Shown in pieces: positions 6,941 through 16,666 of a stretch of DNA of 46,675 nt (position 1 is its first letter; each line of letters opens with the position of its first letter). The position numbers and the translations under genes were made by a program. The DNA lies in the NCBI GenBank assembly GCA_003156715.1, contig PMHO01000041.1, positions 1 through 46,675 on the forward strand, given 5' to 3'. The notes below the pieces were generated by a model. It did not search any database. It was given only the letters and a program-made list of their open reading frames with translations, and was not told the DNA's origin. This stretch comes from Candidatus Tityobacter terrigena. GTDB lineage: Bacteria; Vulcanimicrobiota; Vulcanimicrobiia; Vulcanimicrobiales; Vulcanimicrobiaceae.

Positions 6941-9556
6941 ATGGCAGCGATAACCAGTCAACAACTACGGCGCTCGTTCGTCGATTTCTTCGTGTCGAAA
7001 AGGCACAAACACGCACCCGCGGCGAGCTTGATACCCGACGCGATGTCGACCACCTTGTTCACGATCGCCGGGATGGAGCAGTTCGTGCCCGCTTTCTTGG
7101 GCGAAGTGCCGCCGCCGGCGCCGCGCGTGGTTACCGTGCAGCCCTGCCTGCGGGTTGCGGGCGCGAAAAGCGATATTGAAAACGTGGGGCGAACCGGTCG
7201 CCACGGCACGTTCCTCGAGATGCTCGGCAACTTTAGCTTCGGCGACTACTACAAACGCGAAGCGATCGTTTGGGCCTGGGAATACCTCACCGAACATCTC
7301 AAACTCGATCCCGAGAAACTGTACGTCACGGTCCATGTCTCGGACGACGAGGCGCAGAGCCTGTGGGAGCGCGAGGTAGGCCTGGGTGCCTCACGCATTT
7401 CGCGCTTTGACAGCGAGAATTTCTGGACGATGGGCGCGAGCGGCCCGTGCGGTCCGTCGACCGAAATCTTCTACGACACCGGCGCGCACCATGCGAGCGG
7501 ACCCCAAGACAGCGGGCCGAACCTCGGCAACCGCTACGTCGAGCTCTGGAACCTCGTATTTCAGCAGTACAATCGGAGCGCCGACGGAACATTGCACGAG
7601 CTGCCGCGCAGGTCGATCGATACCGGTGCCGGATTCGAGCGCATGCTTGCGATCGCGAACGGCAAGGCCTCGATCTACGAGACCGACCTCTTCGCGGACG
7701 TGATCGCAGCCCAGCCGAGCGTCGGCCGCACGGCGTTCTTGACCGAAGAGCGCATCGTACGCCGTCGCATCATCGCCGACCACGCGCGCGCGGTCACCTT
7801 CTTGATCGCGGACGGCGTCTATCCGTCGAACACCGATCGCGGCTACGTCTTGCGTTTTCTGATCCGGCGCGCGATCCGCAATGGCCGCCTGCTCGGCTAT
7901 CCGCAAAGTTTTCTGACCGCGCTCGTGCCGGCCGTCGTGGCCACCCTCGAGTCCGGCTACCCGGAGCTTCGTGCAAAGATCGCCGCGATCGAGCAGGTGC
8001 TGGGCGCGGAAGAACTCGCATTCGACCGGACGCTGGAGCGCGGCAGTGAGATGCTGGCGAGCCTGCTCGAAGCGAGCAAGAAACATGGCGCGCCCATCGC
8101 CGGGGCCGACGTCTTTGCGCTGCACGACACCTACGGCTTTCCGGCCGAACTGACCAAAGAGATCGCCGCCGAGGCCGGCGTCTCGGTCGACCTCGCCGGC
8201 TTCGAGGCCGCCATGGAGGAGCAGCGCGAGCGGGCACGGGCCGATGCGGCCAGCAAACGTGCGGTCGTGGCTGTCGCGGACCTGCCCGCGATCGTCTCGG
8301 AGTTTACCGGATACGATGGGCTGGAAAGCGACGGCAGGATCGCGTTGATCCTGCAGCCGGCGGGGCCGGTCGATAGCATCGTGGAGGGCGATGAGGCGCA
8401 GCTCATCCTCGATCGCACTTCGTTCTATGCAGAGAAGGGCGGTCAGATCGGCGACCGCGGCACGATTACGCTCGACGGCGCAATCTTTACGGTGCTCGAC
8501 ACGCAGTACGTCGGTGAAGGCGTCGCGCATCGCGGGGTGCTGTCCGGCGGAGCACTAGCCGTCGGAGACATCGTGCACACCGCGGTCGATCCGCTTTGGC
8601 GCCAAGAGATTCGACGGCATCACTCGAGCGCGCACCTGCTGCAACGCGCCTTGAAGGACGTACTGGGCGACGAGATCGTGCAGGCCGGATCGTGGGTCGG
8701 CGTCGACCGCATGCGCTTCGACTTTCGCTGGTCGGGCGGAGCCCTGAGCCCGGGGCAAAAGCGCGACGTCGTCGGCCGAGTCAATGCGCTCATTCGCGAC
8801 GACCACCATCAGGTACTCAAGATCATGACGCCCGCCGAAGCAACGGCCTCCGGAGCAATCTCAATGGCGGGGGAAAAATACGGCGAGCGCGTGCGGGTCG
8901 TGCATTTCGGCCCGGCGATCGAGTTTTGCGGCGGAACCCACGCGCTGACCACCGGCGAGCTCGGAATGTTCTTGATCCTCTCGGAATCGTCGATCGGCAC
9001 CGGCATCCGCCGAATCGAGTCGGTCGTCTCGAAGGCCGCCGAGGCGTACGTGCTCGATCAGCAAGAGCTGGTCGGCACGCTGTCGGAATCGCTATCGACG
9101 AAACCGGCGCAGCTCGGCGAGCGCGTCGAGCGCCTTCACGTCGAGGCGCGCGAGCTCAACAAGACCCTCGCTGAGATGAAGGCGCGCCTGGCGGCCGCCG
9201 ACGCTGAAGATTACGTGCAACGAGCCGAAGAGATCTCCGGAAAACGCGTCGTCGCGGCGGTCGTACGCGACGCGAACGCCGAGACGCTCAAGAGCCTTGG
9301 AGGCGCGATTCGAGGCCGGTTGCGCAGCGGCGTCGTTGCACTCGCCGGGGTCGGCAACGGAAGCGTCGCCCTTTTCGTCTGCGCGAGCGACGACCTGGTC
9401 AAATCCGGCGTTCATGCCGGCAACCTGCTCAAACTCGCGGCGCCGCTTGTCGACGGGCGGGGCGGCGGGGCGGCAGCCCAGGCGCAGGGTGCGGGTAAGA
9501 ACCCCGCCGGCGTCGATGCTGCTCTCAACGCGATCCGCAGCGCCCTCGCGACGTGA
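6941..9556 (+). CDS. alaS: Alanyl-tRNA synthetase
   Basis: Charges tRNA-Ala and edits mischarged Ser and Gly. The 871-aa protein opens with the class II core (SQQLRRSFVDFFVSKRHKHAPAASLIP, then GMEQFVPAFLGEVPPPAPRVVTVQPCLR). The editing domain has its zinc ligands in HHSSAHLLQRAL and FCGGTHALTTGELG, and the C-terminal DHHA1 region contains VAALAGVGNGSVALFVCASDD and GGGAAAQAQGAGK. The ATG at 6941 is preferred over a TTG at 6908, since the conserved core begins directly after it. It overlaps the next gene by four bases (GTGA). Confidence 0.97.
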   Translation: MAAITSQQLRRSFVDFFVSKRHKHAPAASLIPDAMSTTLFTIAGMEQFVPAFLGEVPPPAPRVVTVQPCLRVAGAKSDIENVGRTGRHGTFLEMLGNFSFGDYYKREAIVWAWEYLTEHLKLDPEKLYVTVHVSDDEAQSLWEREVGLGASRISRFDSENFWTMGASGPCGPSTEIFYDTGAHHASGPQDSGPNLGNRYVELWNLVFQQYNRSADGTLHELPRRSIDTGAGFERMLAIANGKASIYETDLFADVIAAQPSVGRTAFLTEERIVRRRIIADHARAVTFLIADGVYPSNTDRGYVLRFLIRRAIRNGRLLGYPQSFLTALVPAVVATLESGYPELRAKIAAIEQVLGAEELAFDRTLERGSEMLASLLEASKKHGAPIAGADVFALHDTYGFPAELTKEIAAEAGVSVDLAGFEAAMEEQRERARADAASKRAVVAVADLPAIVSEFTGYDGLESDGRIALILQPAGPVDSIVEGDEAQLILDRTSFYAEKGGQIGDRGTITLDGAIFTVLDTQYVGEGVAHRGVLSGGALAVGDIVHTAVDPLWRQEIRRHHSSAHLLQRALKDVLGDEIVQAGSWVGVDRMRFDFRWSGGALSPGQKRDVVGRVNALIRDDHHQVLKIMTPAEATASGAISMAGEKYGERVRVVHFGPAIEFCGGTHALTTGELGMFLILSESSIGTGIRRIESVVSKAAEAYVLDQQELVGTLSESLSTKPAQLGERVERLHVEARELNKTLAEMKARLAAADAEDYVQRAEEISGKRVVAAVVRDANAETLKSLGGAIRGRLRSGVVALAGVGNGSVALFVCASDDLVKSGVHAGNLLKLAAPLVDGRGGGAAAQAQGAGKNPAGVDAALNAIRSALAT

Positions 9557-10284
9557 AGGTCCCCTTCGCGGCGGGGGCACTGGCCGCGCTGGCAGCAATC
9601 GGCTTGAGTGCCACGGCGGTTCGCTGCGCCGAGGGCCCGATCGTACCGCCGCTCGCACCCGCGCTCGTGCTCTCCAACTACGGCAGCGCACTCGAGCGCG
9701 TTGCGCATCCGCCCAACCTGGAATTTGAAATCTCGCTCGAACAGATTGGGCCGCGCAACATCGAGCAAACGCATCGCATTTACCGGCACGGGTTAAGCGA
9801 GCGCGACGAGATCGTCTCGGTCGACGGTCAAGCGCTGACGACGCCGGCCGTGCGCATCTTGCGCGACCGCACCTATCGATACGACATCGCAGCGGTCGCG
9901 CCGCGTTTGCACGACTACGTCTTCACCTTCGTCGACGTCGAGCGCAAGGGCAGCCGTTTGACCTACCGTTTCAAGGCCGAGCCGCGCGTCCCAGGCGATT
10001 TCGCGGTCAGCGACATCTTCGTCGACGCGAGCTATTTCTTGCCGTCCGTCGTTCGCTTTCGGATGAGCGCTAACGGCGTGCGGGGAAGCGGCGAGTTAGT
10101 CTACGGCCGCACCGAACGCTACTGGCTGATCCGCCAGGCCGCGGTCTCCGTGCACCTGCCGAACGGCGCAATCGGGCACGAGCGCATCCTGTGGTCGAGG
10201 TACCAGTTCCCCCTATCGCTGCCGCCCTCGACGTTCGCCGCGCCCCATGCATTAGCGACCGACACGCCGGCGACCCCGCCGTAG
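9553..10284 (+). CDS. Exported protein of unknown function
   Basis: A 243-aa protein beginning at a GTG that overlaps the alaS stop. The first 25 residues form a signal peptide (FAAGALAALAAIGLSATAVRCAEG). The rest is rich in beta-strand-like segments (NLEFEISLEQIG, YRYDIAAVAPRLHDYVFTFVDVE, SRLTYRFKAEPRVPGDFAVSDIFVD) and could form a LolA/LppX-like beta barrel, but no diagnostic motif is seen. It shares one base with the amidase gene that follows (TAGTG). No function is assigned; it is probably periplasmic or extracellular. Confidence 0.7.
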   Translation: MKVPFAAGALAALAAIGLSATAVRCAEGPIVPPLAPALVLSNYGSALERVAHPPNLEFEISLEQIGPRNIEQTHRIYRHGLSERDEIVSVDGQALTTPAVRILRDRTYRYDIAAVAPRLHDYVFTFVDVERKGSRLTYRFKAEPRVPGDFAVSDIFVDASYFLPSVVRFRMSANGVRGSGELVYGRTERYWLIRQAAVSVHLPNGAIGHERILWSRYQFPLSLPPSTFAAPHALATDTPATPP

Positions 10285-11735
10285 TGCCTGCAGCGAACGA
10301 TTTTTCGTTCTCATCGGCGAAAACGCTGGCGCTGCAGATCCGGCGCCGCCGAATCGGGGCGCTCGAAGCGCTCGACCATTTCATCGCGCGCATCGAACGG
10401 CTCGATCGCTCGATCAACGCCGTGGTCGTGCGCGATTTTGCGCGCGCCCGGAAACGCGCGCGTGCGCTCGACCGCTCGCGCGGCCCGGCCGGACCGTTGC
10501 ACGGCGTTCCGATGACGGTCAAGGAAAGCTTCGACGTCGCAGGGCTCGCTACGACGTGGGGTCTCGCCGCTATGCGCGACAACGTCGTCTCGAGCAACGC
10601 GCTTGCCGTCGAGCGTCTGCAGGCGGCCGGAGCGGTCGTCTTCGGCAAGACCAACGTACCGCGTCTGTTGCTCGACTGGCAGAGCTTCAACGTCAACTAC
10701 GGCGTGACGAACAACCCGTGGGATTGCACCCGCACCCCCGGCGGTTCATCGGGCGGGTCGTCCGCAGCGCTCGCCGCCGGGCTCACCGGGCTCGATATCG
10801 GCAGCGACATCGGCGGATCGATTCGCGTGCCGGCCCACTTTTGCGGCCTCTTCGGGCACAAGCCGACATGGGGACTTTGTCCGCCGCGCGGCCATTCGCT
10901 GCTTGGGACGGTCGTGCCGACCGACATCAGCGCGATCGGACCGCTCGCACGCTCCGCCGAAGACCTCACGCTCGCGCTCGATGCGATCGCCGGGCCCGAC
11001 GCCGCCGACACGTCGCTACGGTACGTCCTTCCGCCGCCGCGAACGGCCTCGCTCAAAGGATTGCGCGTTGCGGTGTGGGCCGAAGAGCCCGCGACGACGA
11101 CCGACCATGAGATCTCCGCGAAGCTGAGCGAGCTCGCTCGCGCGTTACAGCGCGAAGGCGCAAAGGTCGGGCTGCGGGCCCGTCCGGCCTTCGATCCCAA
11201 GGAAGCCTATCAGCTTTTCCTGCGGCTGCTTGCCGCGGCCGTGGGGACGCGCTTGGGTCCCGAACAGCTCGCCGCGGCGCGGGCGCGGGCTGCAGCTTCG
11301 GCGCCCGACGACGACAGCGCCGACGCCGTTCTCGATCGCAATTACGATCTCTCGCACGGCGACTGGATCGCCCTCAACGAACGGCGCGCGGTGCTGCGCC
11401 GCACCTGGCAGGCGTTCTTCAACGATTGGGACGTCGTGCTCTGTCCCGCGTTTGGAACCGCCGCCCTCCCGCACGAACTCGACGTTCGGTCGGCTGGGCG
11501 CCGCATCACCATCGGCGGAGTGGAACTTCATTACAACGATCTGCTTTTCTGGCCCGGTATCGCCGGCGGCTTCTACTTGCCCGCCACGACGGCACCGCTC
11601 GGCTTTACGCGAACCGGCCTTCCGCTCGGCGTGCAAATCGTCGGACCACTCTACGGCGATCGCACGACGATCGCCGTCGCGCGCCAGCTCGAACGACGCT
11701 GGCTCGCGTTTACGGCGCCCGCAAACCTCGGCTAG
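10284..11735 (+). CDS. Amidase (amidase-signature family)
   Basis: A 483-aa hydrolase with the Ser-cisSer-Lys triad. The catalytic lysine is K80 (PMTVKES), the cis-serine is S155 in TPGGSSGGSSAA, and the nucleophile is S179 in GSDIGGSIRVPAHFCGLFG. The 24-residue gap between the two serines matches the family. The substrate cannot be read from sequence. No gatB or gatC is nearby, and the C-terminal part (PGIAGGFYLPATTAPLGFTRTGLPLGVQIVGP) is typical of stand-alone amidases rather than GatA. The GTG at 10284 overlaps the preceding stop by one base. It converges with the phosphatase gene, leaving only 15 bases between. Confidence 0.88.
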   Translation: MPAANDFSFSSAKTLALQIRRRRIGALEALDHFIARIERLDRSINAVVVRDFARARKRARALDRSRGPAGPLHGVPMTVKESFDVAGLATTWGLAAMRDNVVSSNALAVERLQAAGAVVFGKTNVPRLLLDWQSFNVNYGVTNNPWDCTRTPGGSSGGSSAALAAGLTGLDIGSDIGGSIRVPAHFCGLFGHKPTWGLCPPRGHSLLGTVVPTDISAIGPLARSAEDLTLALDAIAGPDAADTSLRYVLPPPRTASLKGLRVAVWAEEPATTTDHEISAKLSELARALQREGAKVGLRARPAFDPKEAYQLFLRLLAAAVGTRLGPEQLAAARARAAASAPDDDSADAVLDRNYDLSHGDWIALNERRAVLRRTWQAFFNDWDVVLCPAFGTAALPHELDVRSAGRRITIGGVELHYNDLLFWPGIAGGFYLPATTAPLGFTRTGLPLGVQIVGPLYGDRTTIAVARQLERRWLAFTAPANLG

Positions 11736-11750
11736 TGGGCCACGAGCAGG

Positions 11751-12395
11751 CTAGAGTGCTTGGCGGGCGGCGTCGGCGCGCACCCCGCGTAGATGTTCGT
11801 TGTGGCAGGCTTCGATCAACGAGAGCCGTCCGCGCTCGCTTTCGAGCAGTGCGAACGCGGCGTTTTCAACCGGCATTTCCCAAAAGTCGTCCAGTGGACG
11901 GCCCATCGCATCCAAGAGCGCGCAACGCACGACCGCGTCGTGGGTGACGATCAGAAGCTGCTGCGGCTGCGCGTTGAGGCCGGCGGCAAAGTCGCGCCAG
12001 CGCGCCAAGACGTCGCGCAGCGTTTCACCGCCCTCGAACGCGACGTGGGCCGGATCGTTGCGCCACGCGCGATACCGTTCGGGATCGTTGGCCGCGAGTT
12101 CGTCACGGTAGCGACCCTCCCACGTTCCGTGCGCGATTTCGATCAGGCGCGCGTCGGTCTCAAGCGGAACGCCCAGCCGCCCGGAGACGAAACGTCCCGT
12201 GGCGGTGCAGCGCACGAGGGGGCTCGCCACGACGCGCTCGGGCACCGCTTCGCCGCGCCGCTGCCGCTGCGCGAAATATTCCCCCAGCGCCAGCCCCTGA
12301 CGCACGCCTAGGGCCGACAAATCGGACTCGCGGCGCCCCTGGTAGCGCCCGGCCAGATTCCAGGTCGTTTCGCCGTGTCGCGCGAGAGCGATCAC
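11751..12395 (-). CDS. Histidine phosphatase (phosphoglycerate-mutase-like)
   Basis: A 214-aa member of histidine phosphatase branch 1. It opens with VIALARHGETTWNLAGRYQGRRESDLSALG, where the RHG histidine (H7) is the phosphate acceptor. Further conserved elements are ASPLVRCTATG, the acid-base region EIAHGTWEGRY, and LIVTHDAVVRCALL with the second catalytic His. The GTG start overlaps the serA stop by four bases, so it is translationally coupled to serA. A natural idea is phosphoserine phosphatase activity, as described for some members of this family (PSP/PspA-type), which would give the last step of serine synthesis. That is inference from context, not from a specificity motif. Confidence 0.85.
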   Translation of the reverse strand: MIALARHGETTWNLAGRYQGRRESDLSALGVRQGLALGEYFAQRQRRGEAVPERVVASPLVRCTATGRFVSGRLGVPLETDARLIEIAHGTWEGRYRDELAANDPERYRAWRNDPAHVAFEGGETLRDVLARWRDFAAGLNAQPQQLLIVTHDAVVRCALLDAMGRPLDDFWEMPVENAAFALLESERGRLSLIEACHNEHLRGVRADAARQAL

Positions 12396-13993
12396 AGCTC
12401 GAGGACGCGCACGCTCTTGATTCCGTCGATCAGTCGCAATCGCTCGATCGTTGCATCGTCGGCGCGGCGGTCCGTCGAGAGGACCATGATCGCGTCGCCG
12501 CCCGCATCGCGACGCGAGACCTGCATGGTCGAGATGTTGACGAGGGCCTCGCCCAGGATCGTTCCAAGCCTGCCGATCATGCCGGGAACGTCGCGATGTC
12601 GCGTCACCAGCATCGGCCCGGCGGGAATGGCGTCGATCTCGAAGCCGTCGATTTCGACGATCCGCGGCCCGCCGAAAGCGCACGTGCCCACGATCGAGGT
12701 GCCATTGCCGAGCACGCGCAAACTCGATAGAAAAGCGTTGGGCCGCGCATCGGCGCGCACGCTCGCGCGCACGCCGAGCTCGTCGGCGATCGCACGCGCG
12801 TTGACGATCGAAACGCGCCGGTCGGTCGTCGTCTGCAACAGTCCGGCAAGAAAAGCGGTGATCACCGGTTCCGCGTCGAGTTCCGCGATCAGGCCTTCCA
12901 TCACGAGCGAGAAAGGCGGCAGCGCAGCAGCGCTCGCGAGCTGGGGATAGAGCTTGCCGATGCGGTGCGCGAGGTCGATGAACGGGCGAAGCCGTTCGGC
13001 GTCGGGCCCGCCGGCCACCGGCGCATTGACGGCGGCAGCGGCCGGTCCGCCGACCAGAACGCTCGCCAGGTCCTGGGCGAGTTCGACCGCGATGCGCTCG
13101 AGCGCTTCGTGCGTCGAGCCGCCCAAATGCGGCGTCGCGACGACGCGCGGATGGCGCTGCAATGCTGCTCCGGTTCCGTCCGGCGGGGGCGGCTCTTCGG
13201 CCACCACGTCGATGGCGGCGCCCGCAATCGATCCGGCATCGAGCGCATCGAGCAGCGCTCGCTCGTCGATGACGCCGCCGCGCGCGCAATTGATCAGCAA
13301 TGCGCTCGGTTTCATCAGCTTCAATCGGGCGGCGTCGATGAGACCGCGCGTTTGCGCGGTTAGCGGAACGTGCAGCGTGACGATGTCCGCTTGCCGCAAC
13401 AATTCGTCCAGGGCGATGAGCTCGACCCCGAGTGTCTCGGCGCGCGCGCGCGAAACGAACGGATCGCAGGCGAGCAGTTTCATTTGGAAGGCGGCCGCGC
13501 GCTGCGCGACCGCTCCTCCGATGCGCCCCAAACCGACGATGCCCAGGCGCTTGTGGGCGAGTTCCGTACCCACGAACGGCTTGCGTTCCCACAATCCGGC
13601 GCGCACCGATGCGACCGCCTCGGGCGTCTTGCGGGCGAGCGACAGCATCAGTGCGAACGTCTGCTCGGTTGCGGCAAGCGTGTTGGCGCCCGGCGTATTG
13701 AGCACGACGATACCCGCTTCGGTCGCCGCGGCCACGTCGATCGCATCGACGCCGACCCCGGCCCGCGCCACGACTGCGAGCCGCGGCCCGCATCCAAGCA
13801 AGTCGCGATCGACGTTCGTTTCCGAACGGACGATCAGTCCGTCGGCATCGGCTAGCGCTTGGCAGAGCGCTGCGAACGGCCGTCCGACCATCGAAACGAT
13901 CTCGATGCCGTGCTCCCGTAAAACGGCGAGGCCGCTCTCGGCAAACGGCTCCGCGACGACGACGCGTGCACCGAAAAGGCGGGGTGCGCTCAA
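12392..13993 (-). CDS. serA: D-3-phosphoglycerate dehydrogenase, long form with ACT domain
   Basis: Catalyses NAD-dependent oxidation of 3-phosphoglycerate, the first step of serine synthesis. The 533-aa protein has the substrate domain, a Rossmann domain (KRLGIVGLGRIGGAVAQRAAAF), and catalytic regions around NCARGGVIDERAL and TPHLGGSTHEA. It continues with the intervening domain of long-form enzymes and ends in an ACT domain (MLVTRHRDVPGMIGRLGTILGEALVNISTMQVSR), where serine feedback normally acts. The start is TTG at 13993 with no good ribosome-binding site. It lies only 24 bases from the divergent gene at 14018, so promoters must overlap coding sequence or be very compact. Confidence 0.95.
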   Translation of the reverse strand: MSAPRLFGARVVVAEPFAESGLAVLREHGIEIVSMVGRPFAALCQALADADGLIVRSETNVDRDLLGCGPRLAVVARAGVGVDAIDVAAATEAGIVVLNTPGANTLAATEQTFALMLSLARKTPEAVASVRAGLWERKPFVGTELAHKRLGIVGLGRIGGAVAQRAAAFQMKLLACDPFVSRARAETLGVELIALDELLRQADIVTLHVPLTAQTRGLIDAARLKLMKPSALLINCARGGVIDERALLDALDAGSIAGAAIDVVAEEPPPPDGTGAALQRHPRVVATPHLGGSTHEALERIAVELAQDLASVLVGGPAAAAVNAPVAGGPDAERLRPFIDLAHRIGKLYPQLASAAALPPFSLVMEGLIAELDAEPVITAFLAGLLQTTTDRRVSIVNARAIADELGVRASVRADARPNAFLSSLRVLGNGTSIVGTCAFGGPRIVEIDGFEIDAIPAGPMLVTRHRDVPGMIGRLGTILGEALVNISTMQVSRRDAGGDAIMVLSTDRRADDATIERLRLIDGIKSVRVLEL

Positions 13994-14017
13994 GGGGCTA
14001 ATCTGGCGGCTTTGAGC

Positions 14018-15508
14018 ATGCGGCGTCAGCTCGTCCTATCGTCTCTTCCCGTTTGGCTTGCGTTCCTGGGGCCGCTTGCGATCTACGTCGCATCGCTGTC
14101 GCCGGCGGTCGCCTACTGGGACACGGGCGAAGAGCAAACCGTTCCAACGATCCTCGGGATCGCCCATCCGACCGGCTTCCCGCTCTTCGTGCTGGCGGGT
14201 TGGCTGTTCGCCCATGGGGTCGTGCTGCAGACGCCGGCCTGGCGGATCGGGCTGATGTCGGCCGTCGCCATGGCGCTTGCAGCCCGCAACGTCGCCGTGC
14301 TGGTGCGCAGCTTCGATGTTGACGCGTGCGTCGCAGCGGCTGCGGCGCTCGTCTTTGCACTTGGTAACGTTGCGTGGTCGCGCGGCTCGCGCGCGGAGGT
14401 CCATGCGCTGGCGATCATGTTCGAAACGTTCGCGCTCCTCGCCGCGGTGCGCTTTCATCGCAGCGGCCGGCGCAGCGCGCTGCGGTGGTGCGTGCTGGCA
14501 CTCGGTTTGAGCCTGGCCACCCACACGGTCACGGCGCTGGTCGTTCCCGGGCTTGCGCTGATTGCGGCCAAACAATGGCGAACGATCGATCTTCCGCTCG
14601 CGCTGCAGTCCTTCGGCATCCTTGCGCTGTGCGGCTCGTTGTATCTCTACCTGCCGCTGCGCAGCGCCGCCGTCTCTGCCGCGCGGCTCGATCCCACCCT
14701 TTCGATCGGAGTTCCGCCGGGCCGGCCGTTTTGGGATTACGACCACCCTGCGAGCCTCGCGGGGTTCGTACGCGAAGTATTCGGCGGCGACTTCGACGTG
14801 GACGACGGCTTGCGTGCGATCGTCTCGGTCGGCCAGTATCCCTCGGAGCTGCTGCGCTTCGTCCGTCTTGCGGTTGCCGAGACGGGCCCGATCGCTTTTG
14901 GTGCGGGCGTCGTTGGTCTCGGTTTCGTGCTGCGAGAGGAGCCGTGGCTCGGAGCCGGCTTGCTCGTGACGGCTGGTCTGATCGTTCCATTCGCTACCAA
15001 CTACCGGGCCCTCGCCGACATCGACCGCTGGTTTCTGCTGGCGTACTGGCTCGTCTGCGCGTGTGCCGCGATCGGCGTCGCGCGCGTCATGCCGGCCTAC
15101 CTTCAAGAGCGCTCGGCTTTGGCGACCGCTCTTTCGGGCCTCGTGCTTGGGGCGCTGGCGTTCGGGCTTTTGCGCGACAACGCGTCGATCTTCGCGCAGC
15201 GCAGTTCGCCCCAGGCCGAGCCCTTCGTCGAACGCGTTCTCAAGAATACGCCGCCCAACGCAATCGTGGTCGCCTACTGGACCTTCGCGACGCCGCTTGC
15301 GTACGCGGCGTTCGTGCAGCACCGGCTTGCGGGACGAATCGTCGAGACGCAGTGGATCGAAGACGACGCGCGATACCTGCCGCGCTGGGTGGGGCCGGGG
15401 AAACGCCCCGTGATCGCGGTTGCCGATCGTATGCCGCACGTCGCGGGCTTCCGCTTTATGCCGGTCGGCGCGAGCGGCCTTCCGATGCTCCTACGAGTCA
15501 CCCGGTGA
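14018..15508 (+). CDS. DUF2723-family polytopic membrane protein
   Basis: A 496-aa protein with many membrane helices. Near the N-terminus it has SPAVAYWDTGEEQTVPTILGIAHPTGFPLFVLAGWLF, the signature of DUF2723 (the TMEM260-like group, related to GT-C glycosyltransferases such as protein O-mannosyltransferases). The acidic WDTGE in the first extracytoplasmic loop corresponds to the catalytic-type acidic residues of GT-C enzymes. ATG at 14018 is preceded by GGCGG; a TTG at 14012 is also possible. It overlaps the next gene by four bases (GTGA), and all three membrane genes look like one operon. A role in transferring a lipid-linked sugar is inference. Confidence 0.82.
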   Translation: MRRQLVLSSLPVWLAFLGPLAIYVASLSPAVAYWDTGEEQTVPTILGIAHPTGFPLFVLAGWLFAHGVVLQTPAWRIGLMSAVAMALAARNVAVLVRSFDVDACVAAAAALVFALGNVAWSRGSRAEVHALAIMFETFALLAAVRFHRSGRRSALRWCVLALGLSLATHTVTALVVPGLALIAAKQWRTIDLPLALQSFGILALCGSLYLYLPLRSAAVSAARLDPTLSIGVPPGRPFWDYDHPASLAGFVREVFGGDFDVDDGLRAIVSVGQYPSELLRFVRLAVAETGPIAFGAGVVGLGFVLREEPWLGAGLLVTAGLIVPFATNYRALADIDRWFLLAYWLVCACAAIGVARVMPAYLQERSALATALSGLVLGALAFGLLRDNASIFAQRSSPQAEPFVERVLKNTPPNAIVVAYWTFATPLAYAAFVQHRLAGRIVETQWIEDDARYLPRWVGPGKRPVIAVADRMPHVAGFRFMPVGASGLPMLLRVTR

Positions 15509-16662
15509 TCGTTTCTCTGGTCGTCGGGTTCGTCGCAGGGGCCGCGATGTTCTTGGCTTCGGGCTTTCACGCGTCGCCCTACAACAACTATGTCGTCCTG
15601 GCCGATGCGCTGCGCCACGGCCACGTGTGGATCGACTGGCCCGGGGTGCGCGTCGACGCGCTGGCGCGCAACGGCCGCTACTACATCATCGAAGGGCCGC
15701 TACCGGCGATCCTGATCCTGCCGTTCGTGGCGCGCTTCGGCACGAGCTTCAACCAAGAAATCCTGGCTGCGATCCTGGGCGGCCTTTGCGCCGCCGCGGC
15801 GTGGGAACTGTGCCGGCGCCTCGCTGTGCCCGTGTTCGCGCGCCTGTGCCTGGTCGGCTTCTTCGCGTGCGGCACGGATGTATTTTGGTGCGCAACGCTC
15901 GGCGATGTTTGGTTTGTGGCGCATCTTTCGGCGACCGCCTTTACGCTGCTTGCGCTCGTCGAGTTGGTCGGTAAGCGCCGCGGATGGCTCGTCGCCCTCT
16001 TCGCCGCCTGTGCGGTCGAATCGCGCTTCAGCCTGCTGCTCGCGTTGCCGGTCTACGTCGCGCTGCTGTGGTACGACCGGACGCCGTGCGAGCGCGCTCG
16101 CGCCTTGGGCGGCTTCGTGGCCGTGCTCGTGCCGTTCGCGGCCGGCTGGATTGCATACAACGAAGCGCGCTGGGGACTGCCCTACGACATCGGTTATCTC
16201 GAGTGGTTTCACCGGGACGACGTGGGAGAACCGACGGGCTCGCCATTTCGCTTGCAATACCTCGGCTCTCAGCTTTATTCGTTCTTCATACAGCCGCCGG
16301 TGCTCTACAAGTATTACCCGTACGCGACTCCGCTCTTAGAGGGGGTCGCGTTGACCTGGACCTCGCCTGCGTTGATTCTGGCCTTTTTTGCGCGGCGCCC
16401 GCGGCGCTTGCTGCTCGCGATGTGGGCCGCCGTGATTCTGACGGCAATCCCGAACCTTACCTACTACGTCAACGGAACCTCCCAGTTCGGGATGCGCCAC
16501 GCGCTCGACTTCGAACCGTTTCTGCTCGTGCTGATGGCGCTGGCCGTACGCAACGGCATCGGCGCGTTCGGTTCGATCCTTTGCGCTTGGTCGATCGCGG
16601 TCAGCATGTGGGGCGTCTGGTTCTGGCGTACGTTCTACCGCCCGGGCTTCCCCTCGGCTTAA
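15505..16662 (+). CDS. Polytopic membrane protein, first of two tandem paralogs
   Basis: A 385-aa multi-span membrane protein starting with GTG inside the end of the DUF2723 gene. It shares many segments with the next gene: YNNYVVLADALRHGHVWIDWPG near the N-terminus, LGDVWFVAHL, ELVGKRRGWLVALFAACAVESR, SPFRLQYLGSQLYSFFIQPP, LTWTSPALILAFFARRP, and QFGMRHALDFEPFLLVLMALAVRNGI. The first loop with conserved acidic residues and the many helices suggest a GT-C-like glycosyltransferase, but no named family is recognised. The next gene starts five bases after its stop. Confidence 0.72.
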   Translation: MIVSLVVGFVAGAAMFLASGFHASPYNNYVVLADALRHGHVWIDWPGVRVDALARNGRYYIIEGPLPAILILPFVARFGTSFNQEILAAILGGLCAAAAWELCRRLAVPVFARLCLVGFFACGTDVFWCATLGDVWFVAHLSATAFTLLALVELVGKRRGWLVALFAACAVESRFSLLLALPVYVALLWYDRTPCERARALGGFVAVLVPFAAGWIAYNEARWGLPYDIGYLEWFHRDDVGEPTGSPFRLQYLGSQLYSFFIQPPVLYKYYPYATPLLEGVALTWTSPALILAFFARRPRRLLLAMWAAVILTAIPNLTYYVNGTSQFGMRHALDFEPFLLVLMALAVRNGIGAFGSILCAWSIAVSMWGVWFWRTFYRPGFPSA

Positions 16663-16666
16663 GCAC

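Noticed and set aside
11751..13793. A single 680-aa minus-strand reading frame spanning the phosphatase and serA
   Set aside because: Only the last 214 residues match a protein family; the remainder is arginine-rich out-of-frame translation of serA. Two overlapping genes explain it.
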